From contig JAUIEC010000027.1 in NCBI GenBank assembly GCA_030428945.1, forward strand, positions 1-33,369: a stretch of DNA of 33,369 nt, given 5' to 3'. The notes beneath the pieces were generated by a model. The model saw only the letters and a program-made list of their open reading frames with translations. It was not told the origin of the DNA and made no database searches. Of the stretch, positions 17,701 through 23,354 are shown in pieces. Position numbers and translations under genes: made by a program. Each line of letters opens with the position of its first letter. Within the stretch, counting starts at the first letter, position 1. The stretch is from Phycisphaerae bacterium. Lineage in GTDB: Bacteria; Planctomycetota; Phycisphaerae; UBA1845; Fen-1342.

Positions 17701-17881
17701 CAGCGGCCTGGCGGGCGATGTCAACGGCGACTGCGTCGTCGACCTGAGCGACCTGGCGATCCTGCTGAACCACTACGGCCAGGCCGGGCAGACCCTGGCC
17801 GACGGCGACCTCGACGGAGACGGCAGCGTCAGCCTGAGCGACCTGGCGATCCTGCTGCCCGCCTTCGGCAGCGGCTGCTGA
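14711..17881 (+). CDS. Large secreted calcium-binding-repeat surface protein with dockerin-like tail
   Basis: 1056 residues. A signal peptide (to about 22, AASGQ) is followed by two related beta modules of about 120 residues (about 38-155 and 505-625), each ending in a stretch of repeats. In total about 23 short repeats of the form DCNGNGxPDxC occur, like thrombospondin type 3 calcium-binding repeats but with two Cys per unit. Then come a proprotein-convertase P-domain-like region (about 715-845, WSGVLTILHPTTFGGEARLEITHPSG...AGTWTFRFYEDY), a DVUA0089/pre-peptidase-like domain (about 860-990) and a dockerin-like pair of EF-hands at the end (GDVNGDCVVDLSDLAIL and GDLDGDGSVSLSDLAIL). No catalytic motif was seen, so a calcium-stabilised surface adhesin or structural protein is inferred. 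GGAGG 8 bases before the ATG fixes the start. Divergent from fliD. Confidence 0.8.
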   Translation: MEGWRKLIGLLLAGCCVTAASGQDCNNNGTPDAEEVVFTADSGLLTPIGMGHPQSLSLPQPPPASGPVRLTLLAFGDFDADGFEYIDVALNGVVIGRAFDSGASDCPTEPDSDTLVIARDVYNAALDPDAVLDLLPSDAVNPFRCETATTVEISIEYATGDCNRNGIPDECEPDCNGNGVADACDLDPNDPDGNGQVSDDCGGDGIPDECQGLGDDDGDGVPNACDNCPDEANPAQLDCDGDGTGDVCALSGGTATDCNGNGIPDNCDVADCDPNDPLCADCDGNGLPDSCEPDCDGDGTIDACAISDCDPNDLLCRDCNGNGIPDGCDLAGGLEVDCNANGIPDSCETDCDGNGVPDECDLAGGAADCNGNGVPDACDIASGAEADCNGNGVPDSCDIATGLEQDCDTNGVPDLCDITAGVVADCNGNELPDSCEIASGALGDCDGDGVPDLCVIVLCEPNDPACADCDLDGIPDGCGVRFETDRIIQQPFGNGFPLVLPLADPPRATGGVSIRAEARAALGSSTQSVDVRLDGVSVGTLFRTSAITCPATPNVGTLIVAADTFNAARDPNGMLLELVAVGTVDPNLCGPSTLSVTVSYAIEDCNGNQIPDACEIAAGDEEDCNGDGIPDSCQPDCDDDGTIDACALSDCAGDPACGDCNANGIPDACETGFSEDCNGNGTPDLCDLAAGTSVDLNDNDVPDECEGDLATFANLDSDGPLGDAANTVVTHAFAGGSPLGRIDWSGVLTILHPTTFGGEARLEITHPSGVRRRYQLNPSSQTISGGPTYTEGGSIPQRGSLPALPFGSGLDPAGTWTFRFYEDYDDGGPGNVDARWDSITLTLNPDPPGTPTAPAATDLGPLNGSGSDTRTLVAGEVAWFTFVLSEAVAADNGTYLELDTGGSALSGGNDTELVLYDQWGNILATNDDADGTLLSRLRHGSGSPPGTGTDGDLFPGTYYLAAAAFDLTATVDFDADSDATATGTLVLNYNTNTTGGNSGLAGDVNGDCVVDLSDLAILLNHYGQAGQTLADGDLDGDGSVSLSDLAILLPAFGSGC

Positions 17882-17893
17882 CGGGCCGGAGAA

Positions 17894-17935
17894 GGGAACA
17901 GGGAACAGGGAACAGGGAACAGGCACCAGGGAACA
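17894..17935. repeat. GGGAACA heptamer tandem array
   Basis: Four perfect GGGAACA units (17894-17921), one degenerate unit (GGCACCA) and a final perfect unit (17929-17935) begin 12 bp after the stop of the 1056-residue surface protein. The unit resembles the heptamer STRR repeats known from filamentous cyanobacteria in size and tandem layout; shared origin is not implied. Scattered heptamer-like pieces also occur at 20872-20908. Confidence 0.85.
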
Positions 17936-17976
17936 GATCGGGCACGGCACGAAGCCGCGGACGCGCGGACGAGCAT

Positions 17977-18033
17977 ACCTGCTCACGTGCACACTTGCTT
18001 ACTTGCTCACGTGCTTACTTGCTTACTTATTCA
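17977..18033 (-). repeat. Seven octamer repeats running into the AbgT-family stop codon
   Basis: Seven perfectly phased 8-bp units on the plus strand (ACCTGCTC, ACGTGCAC, ACTTGCTT, ACTTGCTC, ACGTGCTT, ACTTGCTT, ACTTATTC) fill 17977-18032. On the gene strand these read as GCAAGTAA / GCACGTGA types beginning with the TGA stop of the transporter. Nearly every unit contains a TAA or TGA, and because the period is 8 these fall in all three frames. Confidence 0.85.
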
Positions 18034-19617
18034 CTGTCCCAGGCTGAAGTACGTCGGTGCTTCCGGCCCGACCGGCAGTCCGAGTCCGAAGACCCACGTG
18101 TAGAACAGTACGATCCAGCCCAGCAGGAAGCAGATCGAGTACGGCAGCATCGTCGAGACCAGCGTCCCGATGCCCAGCGTCCGGTCGTAGCGGGCGGCGA
18201 ACGCGAGGATCAGGCCGAAGTAGCTCATCATCGGCGTGATGATGTTGGTCGTGCTGTCGCCGATCCGGTAGGCCGCCTGGATCACCTCCGGGCTGTAGCC
18301 GGTCATCATCAGCATCGGCACGAAGATCGGCGCCGTCGCCGCCCACTGCGCGCTGGCACTGCCGATCATCAGGTTCACGAAACAGCACATCAGGATGAAC
18401 GGCACGAACACGGCCGCGTTGTCCAGCCCGATGTCCCGCAGGAAGTTCGCCCCGACCACCGCCAGGATCGTCCCGAGCTGCGTCCACTTGAAGTACTGGA
18501 TGAACTGCGCGGCGAAGAACACCAGCACGACATACAGGCCCAGTCGACTGATCGCCCCCGACATGCCGTCGATCACGTCCCGGTCGCTCTGGATCGTCCC
18601 GGCGAACCGGCCGAAGACCCAGCCCGGAATCAGGAAGCCGATGAAGATCAGCGCGACCACCCCGCGCAGCAGCGGCGAACCCGTCAGGCTGCCGGTCTCC
18701 GGGTTCCGCAGCACGCCCCAGCCCGGGAACAGCGCCTCGCCCGGCAACGCCGCGATCACCACCACCACCAGCCCGACCAGCACCGACAACGCCGCCCAGA
18801 CCAGCCCGCGCCGCTCACCGTCGGACAGCGGTTCAAGCGTCGGCTCGGGCAGACCCTCCTCGGCGTGCGAACTGTCGTACGCCCCGAGACGCGGCTCGAC
18901 GATCCAGGTCGTCACCAGCGTGCCGACAATCGTGATCATCGGCACGCTCGCGGCCATGAACCACCAGTTGATCGCCGGATGCACCTCGTACCCCGGCGAA
19001 ATCAACTGGGCCGCCTCCTGCGTGATCCCGCTCAGCAGCGGATCGACCGTGCCGATCACCAGGTTCGCGCTGTACCCGCCCGAAACACCCGCGAACGCGG
19101 CCGCCAGCCCCGCGATCGGGTGCCGGCCGAGCGCGTGGAAGATCACCGCCGCCAGCGGCACCAGCACGACATACCCCATCTCCGAGGCCGTATTCGAAAG
19201 CACCCCGGCGAAGACGATCGCGGCCGTCACGAGTCCGCCGGGCGCGTTCAGCACGACGCTGCGGATCACGGCGCTGAGCAGGCCGGACTTCTCGGCCACG
19301 CCGACACCCAGCATCGCCACCAGCACCGTGCCGAGCGGCTTGAACTGCACGAAGTTGGTGACCAGGTTTTCGATGATCCGCCGCAGACCGGCCCCGTTCA
19401 GCAGGCTGACGGCCCGGATCGGCTCGGTATACCCCGGCCGCGGGTCGACCACTTCCAGCCCCAGCCACCCGGCCAGTCCGCTGATCAGCAGCACCAGCAG
19501 ACAGAAGATGGCGAACAGGGTCACCGGGTGCGGCAGCAGGTTGCCGAGCACCTCGACACCGTTCAGGAACAGGGCAAACAGTCCGCGGCGCGGATGGGTT
19601 GATTCGCTGGTGGTCAT
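18031..19617 (-). CDS. AbgT-family transporter
   Basis: 528 residues with about 12 hydrophobic segments. The AbgT family includes the p-aminobenzoyl-glutamate importer of E. coli and MtrF/YdaH-type antimetabolite exporters in the inner membrane. Family signatures are visible: NLVTNFVQFKPLGTVLVAMLGVGVAEKSGLLSAVIR near the N-terminus, FAGVLSNTASEMGYVVLVPL, FAGVSGGYSANLVIGTVDPLLSG, and near the end GSASAQWAATAPIFVPMLMM followed by YRIGDSTTNIITPMMSYF. The length is normal. Direction and substrate cannot be told from sequence. GAGGG lies 8 bases before the ATG. The gene ends exactly at the start of an octamer array, and there is no conventional terminator. It follows the WecA/MraY-like gene by 55 bp and may be read with it. 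Confidence 0.92.
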   Translation of the reverse strand: MTTSESTHPRRGLFALFLNGVEVLGNLLPHPVTLFAIFCLLVLLISGLAGWLGLEVVDPRPGYTEPIRAVSLLNGAGLRRIIENLVTNFVQFKPLGTVLVAMLGVGVAEKSGLLSAVIRSVVLNAPGGLVTAAIVFAGVLSNTASEMGYVVLVPLAAVIFHALGRHPIAGLAAAFAGVSGGYSANLVIGTVDPLLSGITQEAAQLISPGYEVHPAINWWFMAASVPMITIVGTLVTTWIVEPRLGAYDSSHAEEGLPEPTLEPLSDGERRGLVWAALSVLVGLVVVVIAALPGEALFPGWGVLRNPETGSLTGSPLLRGVVALIFIGFLIPGWVFGRFAGTIQSDRDVIDGMSGAISRLGLYVVLVFFAAQFIQYFKWTQLGTILAVVGANFLRDIGLDNAAVFVPFILMCCFVNLMIGSASAQWAATAPIFVPMLMMTGYSPEVIQAAYRIGDSTTNIITPMMSYFGLILAFAARYDRTLGIGTLVSTMLPYSICFLLGWIVLFYTWVFGLGLPVGPEAPTYFSLGQ

Positions 19618-19672
19618 GGATGCGTCCCTCGGTTGGAGGAACGCTAGCGGAGGGGCGGACCGGGAGCAACCG

Positions 19673-20812
19673 TCAGGCGCTGCCGGCCGACTCGGAGGGA
19701 GGTGGCGCCGGGCGCGGATCGTCGACGCGGACCATTCGGGCCCAGACGATGCCGACCACGGTCAGCACCAGGACGATCGCGTACAGCACGAGGATGTACC
19801 GCAGGCGCAGCCAGATCGGGGCCAGCCCGACGGCCGCGTAGATCGCGGTCAGGGCGTAACAGATCACGACCACCTGTCGAACGCTGTAGCCGCGATCGAC
19901 GAGTTGATCATAGAAGTGGCTGCGATCGCCCTGCAGGATCGGCTTGCCGCATCGCCAGCGGCGCACGATCGCCAGGGCCGTGTCGAGCACCGGAACGGCG
20001 AAGACCATCAACCCGCCGAAGGCCCAGTTCACGCCCCCGCCGGCGAACAGCAGGATCAGCACGCCGCAGTTGTAGCCCAGCAGGATGCTGCCGGCATCGC
20101 CCATGAAGATCCGGGCCGGATTGAAATTGAACAGCAGAAACCCGACCGTCGCCCCGAACATCGCGATCGACAGCACCAGTCGGACATCGTCCGCGTCGCG
20201 GCTCAGCCCGCGACCCGCCAGGTCCGCGGCCAACAGGAAGAATCCCAGCGAAATGATCGCCGTCACCCCGGCCGAAAGCCCGTCGAGCCCGTCGATCAGG
20301 TTGGTCGAGTTGCACGCCCCCAGCACCAGCATCACGCCCAGCACGGTCGAGACCGCCACCGGCCAGGTGAACGCCCCGTGCACCGGCCGCGGAATGTCGA
20401 CGAACCGCTTCAGCGCCATCCAGACCAGTTCGTGCCCGGCCCCGCTGAAGAGCAGGACGATCAGCAGGATCGCGGCCCCGGCCAGGATCCGGATCCTGGC
20501 GGGCAGTTCCAGGATGTCGTCGAGCAGGCCCATGATCGAGATCGCGACGCCACCGACCAGCAGCCAGATCAGCATCGAGCGGTCCATCTCGGGCAGCATC
20601 GCCATCGCCGCGAGGATCGCGATCGCCCACCCGCCGCAGATCGCCACCCCGCCCATGTACGGCGTCGGCCGGGCGTGCGGCTTCAGTTCCTGGTCGGGCA
20701 TGTCCATCACCCGCAACCGTCGCGCCAGCACCGCCACCAGCGGCGTCGTGACGGCCGTGACGACAAACGCCAGCGCCCCGAAACTGAGATAGTCGCGCAT
20801 CACGTCAAACAT
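19673..20812 (-). CDS. Undecaprenyl-phosphate sugar-1-phosphate transferase (WecA/MraY-like)
   Basis: 379 residues, about ten membrane helices. Enzymes of this family move a HexNAc-1-phosphate from a UDP-sugar to undecaprenyl phosphate, the first committed step of many envelope glycans. Visible signatures: RPTPYMGG (48-55), the Asp-rich GLLDDI (95-100), NSTNLIDGLDGLSAG (168-182), FNFNPARIFMGDAGS (218-232) and the cytoplasmic DRSHFYDQL (296-304) of the HIHH/HFYD loop. It is likely the initiating enzyme for the neighbouring polysaccharide locus; the WecA type is favoured over MraY because no cell-wall genes are nearby. A TATACT -10 box ends 9 bases before the ATG at 20812, giving a nearly leaderless start, and the -35 region falls inside an octamer array. 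Confidence 0.9.
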   Translation of the reverse strand: MFDVMRDYLSFGALAFVVTAVTTPLVAVLARRLRVMDMPDQELKPHARPTPYMGGVAICGGWAIAILAAMAMLPEMDRSMLIWLLVGGVAISIMGLLDDILELPARIRILAGAAILLIVLLFSGAGHELVWMALKRFVDIPRPVHGAFTWPVAVSTVLGVMLVLGACNSTNLIDGLDGLSAGVTAIISLGFFLLAADLAGRGLSRDADDVRLVLSIAMFGATVGFLLFNFNPARIFMGDAGSILLGYNCGVLILLFAGGGVNWAFGGLMVFAVPVLDTALAIVRRWRCGKPILQGDRSHFYDQLVDRGYSVRQVVVICYALTAIYAAVGLAPIWLRLRYILVLYAIVLVLTVVGIVWARMVRVDDPRPAPPPSESAGSA

Positions 20813-20821
20813 GGAAGCCGG

Positions 20822-20827
20822 AGTATA
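20822..20827 (-). promoter_or_regulatory. -10 box of the WecA/MraY-like gene, next to a repeat array
   Basis: TATACT on the minus strand (5 of 6 to consensus) lies 9 bases before the ATG at 20812. The position where a -35 box would fall (about 20844-20850) is within GAGGGAGC octamers, and no good -35 is present. A change in repeat number would alter this promoter. Confidence 0.4.
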
Positions 20828-20836
20828 GGGGAAGAG

Positions 20837-20868
20837 GAGGGAGCGAGGGAGCCAGGGAGCGAGGGAGC
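20837..20868. repeat. GAGGGAGC octamer array, left arm of a 32-bp inverted repeat
   Basis: Four phased octamers (GAGGGAGC, GAGGGAGC, one variant starting C, GAGGGAGC). The whole 32 bp is the exact reverse complement of 21034-21065. It is followed by GGGAA-rich heptamer-like sequence to about 20908. Confidence 0.9.
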
Positions 20869-20918
20869 AAGAAAGGGAAGAGGGAACAGGAGGGAAATGG
20901 GGAACAGGCGGGCGAAGA

Positions 20919-20970
20919 GCCGGGTGCCTCACCCTTGAACGAGCGCCGGGTGCCCCACCCTTGAGTGAGC
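20919..20970. repeat. Tandem 26-bp repeat (two copies)
   Basis: Copy 1 (20919-20944) and copy 2 (20945-20970) are directly adjacent and agree at 23 of 26 positions. Both start GCCGGGTGCC and contain CACCCTTGA. The second copy provides the left arm of the palindrome at 20953-20991. Confidence 0.8.
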
Positions 20971-20991
20971 GCAGCGAACGGAAGGGTGGGG
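20953..20991. repeat. REP-like palindrome CCCCACCCTT / AAGGGTGGGG
   Basis: A perfect 10-bp inverted repeat (20953-20962 with 20982-20991) with a 19-nt centre; outer GT/AC bases extend the pairing past one mismatch. Size and position resemble REP/BIME palindromes. No RAYT transposase is in the window. Confidence 0.7.
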
Positions 20992-21033
20992 GACTGCGTG
21001 GGTCTGGCCCAAGAACCACGCCCACCGACCGTG

Positions 21034-21089
21034 GCTCCCTCGCTCCCTGGCTCCCTCGCTCCCTCGCTCCCTTGCTCCCTCGCTCCCTG
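21034..21089. repeat. GCTCCCTC octamer array, right arm of the inverted repeat
   Basis: Seven exactly phased octamers (GCTCCCT followed by C, G, C, C, T, C, G). The first four are the perfect reverse complement of 20837-20868. The array ends 6 bp from the stop codon of formyltransferase 2 and so lies directly downstream of that gene. Confidence 0.95.
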
Positions 21090-21095
21090 CGAAGG

Positions 21096-21878
21096 CTACC
21101 AGATCCGCCGCCCGCGGCGACGAAACGCGAGGTAATCCTCGCGGCTCGGAAAGCTGAAGTAGCTGCCGCCTTCGCGCTCCAGCGGCCACGTCTCGGCCGT
21201 CCCGGACTCCAGCAGATCGATCGCCCGCAGCAGCGTGTCGGCCGACAGGCGTTTGCTGCGCACGATGAACGCCTCGAGCGTTTCGTCGGGCAGGATCGGG
21301 AACCGGTCGACCGCGACCACGTCCCCGAGATCGATGTCCGCATTCACCAGGAAGACCGTCACGCCCGCCTCGGTCTCGCCGTTCTTCATCATCCAGAAGC
21401 TGGGCGCCAGCCCGCGGTAGGCCGGCAGCAGCGCGCCGTGCATGTTCAGGCAGCCCCGCGGCGGCAGGTCGATCAGCGGCTGCTTGAAGATCTGCGGACA
21501 CGAAACGCTGACGACCAGGTCGGTCCCCATCGCGCGCAGCCGCTCGTGAAAGTCGGCCGCGTTGACGTCCGCAATCGTCTCGCACAACACCTCGTGCCGC
21601 CGCGCGACCGACTCGATCGAATGGAACGGCCCGTCCGGTCCCGGACGGCACAGGCGGTCGCAGACGCGGGCCTTGATCTCGCGCCGCGCCAGCCCGGCCA
21701 GGTTGCCCCATCCGAACGCCCGGCGGTACTTCCGCACCATGTCGAGCGTCGACTGCCGGCCGTGCCGCAGCGGGCACATGAAGACCGCCCGGGTGTCCGC
21801 CGCCCGCCGCCGCAGCACGGCGTGGAAGAAGGCCGGCAGGTAGAGGCGCTCCTCAACCGTCAGGAAAACGATGTTCAT
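21096..21878 (-). CDS. Formyltransferase-family protein 2 (probable sugar N-formyltransferase)
   Basis: 260 residues. The formyltransferase fold is recognised from CLNMHGALLPAYRGLAPSFWMM (143-164) and FLVNADIDLGDVV (176-188), which place the catalytic triad at Asn145, His147 and Asp183. Family members transfer a formyl group from N10-formyltetrahydrofolate to methionyl-tRNA, GAR or amino sugars. It is shorter than methionyl-tRNA formyltransferase (about 310) and lacks that enzyme's C-terminal OB-type domain. It sits inside a polysaccharide operon, so an amino-sugar nucleotide is the likely substrate (inference). Its ATG lies inside the end of the deacetylase gene, with a 26-bp overlap, implying coupled translation. 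A repeat array follows the stop. Confidence 0.82.
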   Translation of the reverse strand: MNIVFLTVEERLYLPAFFHAVLRRRAADTRAVFMCPLRHGRQSTLDMVRKYRRAFGWGNLAGLARREIKARVCDRLCRPGPDGPFHSIESVARRHEVLCETIADVNAADFHERLRAMGTDLVVSVSCPQIFKQPLIDLPPRGCLNMHGALLPAYRGLAPSFWMMKNGETEAGVTVFLVNADIDLGDVVAVDRFPILPDETLEAFIVRSKRLSADTLLRAIDLLESGTAETWPLEREGGSYFSFPSREDYLAFRRRGRRIW

Positions 21879-22737
21879 GAAGTGGCCAGTCCGTGCGGGT
21901 GTCGATGATGTCCTGCATGGTGCCGAACCGGAATTCCCGCAGCATGCGGTCGACCTTGCCGGCGAAACCGGCCCGGCCGAGCCCCTGGTGCAGGCGGGTC
22001 TTCCAGGTCAGCGGATAATCGATCTCGTTCAGTTCGTTCGGATCGAACTCGTAGGGATGCATGTAGATCGTCGCGCCGTGCCCCTCGGCGTTCAACTGCC
22101 GCACCCCGCGCCGCAGCAGCGTGTACGGAAACAGCCGGAAGTAGCCGCCCCCGCCGGTCGGCAGCCGGCGGCCCGCCACCTTCCAGCTCGCCACCGGAAC
22201 CTCCATGATCTCGTGGCCGCCCGGCGTCTTCAGCCGGTGCGGAAAGTGCGGCGCGCCGTCGATCCCGTAGCGCTTCATCGGAATCGGAAAGACCGACGAG
22301 TCGTAGCGAAAGCCCAGCTCCACCAGCACGTCCAGCGCCCAGCGCGTCTGCCGCGTGATCGAGAACGCCGGCGCGCGGTACGCGTAGATCTCCTGCCCGG
22401 TGATGTCCTCCAGCAGCTTCTTCGAACGCTCCACGTCCGCCCGGAAATGATCCGGCGTGATCGTCGTCACCAGTTCGTGCCCGTAGCCGTGACTCTGGAT
22501 CTCGTGCCCGGCCGCCTGGATCTCGCGGACCATCTCGGGGGCCTGCTCGGCCGCCAGCCCCAGCACGAAGAACGTCCCGCGCACGTTGCGGCGGGCGAAG
22601 GCCTCCAGCACCCGGCGGGTGTTGGTGTGAAAGCGATCGGTCAGCGGCAGTTTCGGATCGATGGTGCTCTGCAGCCAGTCCTCGACGTCGACACTCATCG
22701 CGTTGATCACGCTGGTCCGTTCGGCGGTGGCAATCAT
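21853..22737 (-). CDS. XrtA-associated polysaccharide deacetylase (NodB fold, DUF3473)
   Basis: 294 residues. NodB-type metal-dependent deacetylases remove N-acetyl groups from amino-sugar polymers. Visible are MSVDVEDWLQ (14-23, motif 1 with catalytic and metal Asp), QSHGYGHE (81-88, metal His83 and His87), YRAPAFSI (120-127), GGGGYFRLFPY (195-205) and the late His237 in YMHPYEFD. The region after 200, including HPYEFDPNE, matches the DUF3473 extension found in deacetylases of PEP-CTERM/XrtA exopolysaccharide loci. The start overlaps the acetyltransferase stop by 4 bp (ATGA), and the 3' end overlaps formyltransferase 2 by 26 bp. This gene links the locus to the PEP-CTERM protein at 8740. Confidence 0.93.
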   Translation of the reverse strand: MIATAERTSVINAMSVDVEDWLQSTIDPKLPLTDRFHTNTRRVLEAFARRNVRGTFFVLGLAAEQAPEMVREIQAAGHEIQSHGYGHELVTTITPDHFRADVERSKKLLEDITGQEIYAYRAPAFSITRQTRWALDVLVELGFRYDSSVFPIPMKRYGIDGAPHFPHRLKTPGGHEIMEVPVASWKVAGRRLPTGGGGYFRLFPYTLLRRGVRQLNAEGHGATIYMHPYEFDPNELNEIDYPLTWKTRLHQGLGRAGFAGKVDRMLREFRFGTMQDIIDTRTDWPLHEHRFPDG

Positions 22738-23354
22738 GGCCTGGTCTCGATCGTGTAGATGTTCGCGTCGTTGCCGTGCCGCTCGATCCGGCCGGCCAGG
22801 ACAAACCCGTGCTTGCGATAGTACGCGTTGGCCCGTTCGAAGTCGGCCCGCACCATCACCTTGATGATACCGATCCCGCGGCGATGAAACTCCGCCAGCA
22901 ACGCCGCCAGCAGGTCCCCCGCCAGCCCGCTCCCCCGCGTCACCGGGTCGACCACGATCGACAGCAGCTCCGGCTCCGGAAACTCGCCCTCGACCCGGGC
23001 CGGGTAACGCAGCGTGTTGAGCACCCGCCGCGCCAGCCGCAGGCTGAACAGCGCCCGCAGCGAACTGAGCGCGAAGCTCAGCGCCCGCCGACGCAGCACC
23101 CGCCGGTACATCGCGCCGACATCCTCCACACCGGCCACGAAGCCCAGCACGCGCTCGTCCGCGTCCGCCCCGACAAACACGAAACTGCCTTCGTCCTCAC
23201 ACAGCGCCCGGTACAGCTTGGTCAGCACTCCCGGCCCGAGGTCCGCCAGCACCCCCGTCGGAATCCCCTCCTGGTGATAGCGGGCCACCGCCGGCGCGTC
23301 CCCGGGACGCATCGGCCGCACGCGTATCACCGGTGCCGTTTCAGTTGCGGCCAC
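22734..23354 (-). CDS. GNAT-family N-acetyltransferase
   Basis: 206 residues. The acetyl-CoA-binding motif A is clear: LLSIVVDPVTRGSGLAGDLL (130-149, with R-G-S-G-L-A). Motif B follows as RANAYYRKHGF (174-184). The middle (80-115) is an unusually Arg/Leu-rich insertion. GNAT proteins acetylate amines, and in this operon an amino sugar or a glycan precursor is plausible but not shown. The start is uncertain: GTG at 23354 overlaps the preceding glycosyltransferase by 14 bp, GTG at 23330 is also possible, and the ATG at 23312 would cut into the domain. It overlaps the deacetylase gene by 4 bp. Confidence 0.82.
   Translation of the reverse strand: MAATETAPVIRVRPMRPGDAPAVARYHQEGIPTGVLADLGPGVLTKLYRALCEDEGSFVFVGADADERVLGFVAGVEDVGAMYRRVLRRRALSFALSSLRALFSLRLARRVLNTLRYPARVEGEFPEPELLSIVVDPVTRGSGLAGDLLAALLAEFHRRGIGIIKVMVRADFERANAYYRKHGFVLAGRIERHGNDANIYTIETRP

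Noticed and set aside
14414..17992. Minus-strand open frame of 1192 codons opposite the large surface protein, with repetitive VAVAVG-type translation
   Set aside because: It is the antisense reading of the DCNGNG repeat region. The translation is low-complexity Val/Ala/Gly with no domain, and it overlaps the well-supported plus-strand gene and the fliD start.
20953..20991. Intrinsic terminator for formyltransferase 2
   Set aside because: The palindrome has no T-run on either side and lies over 100 bp beyond the stop; its tandem copy and flanking arrays fit a repeat element better.
21034..21089. CRISPR-like regular repeats
   Set aside because: Units are 8 bp, directly tandem and without spacers; no cas genes are present.
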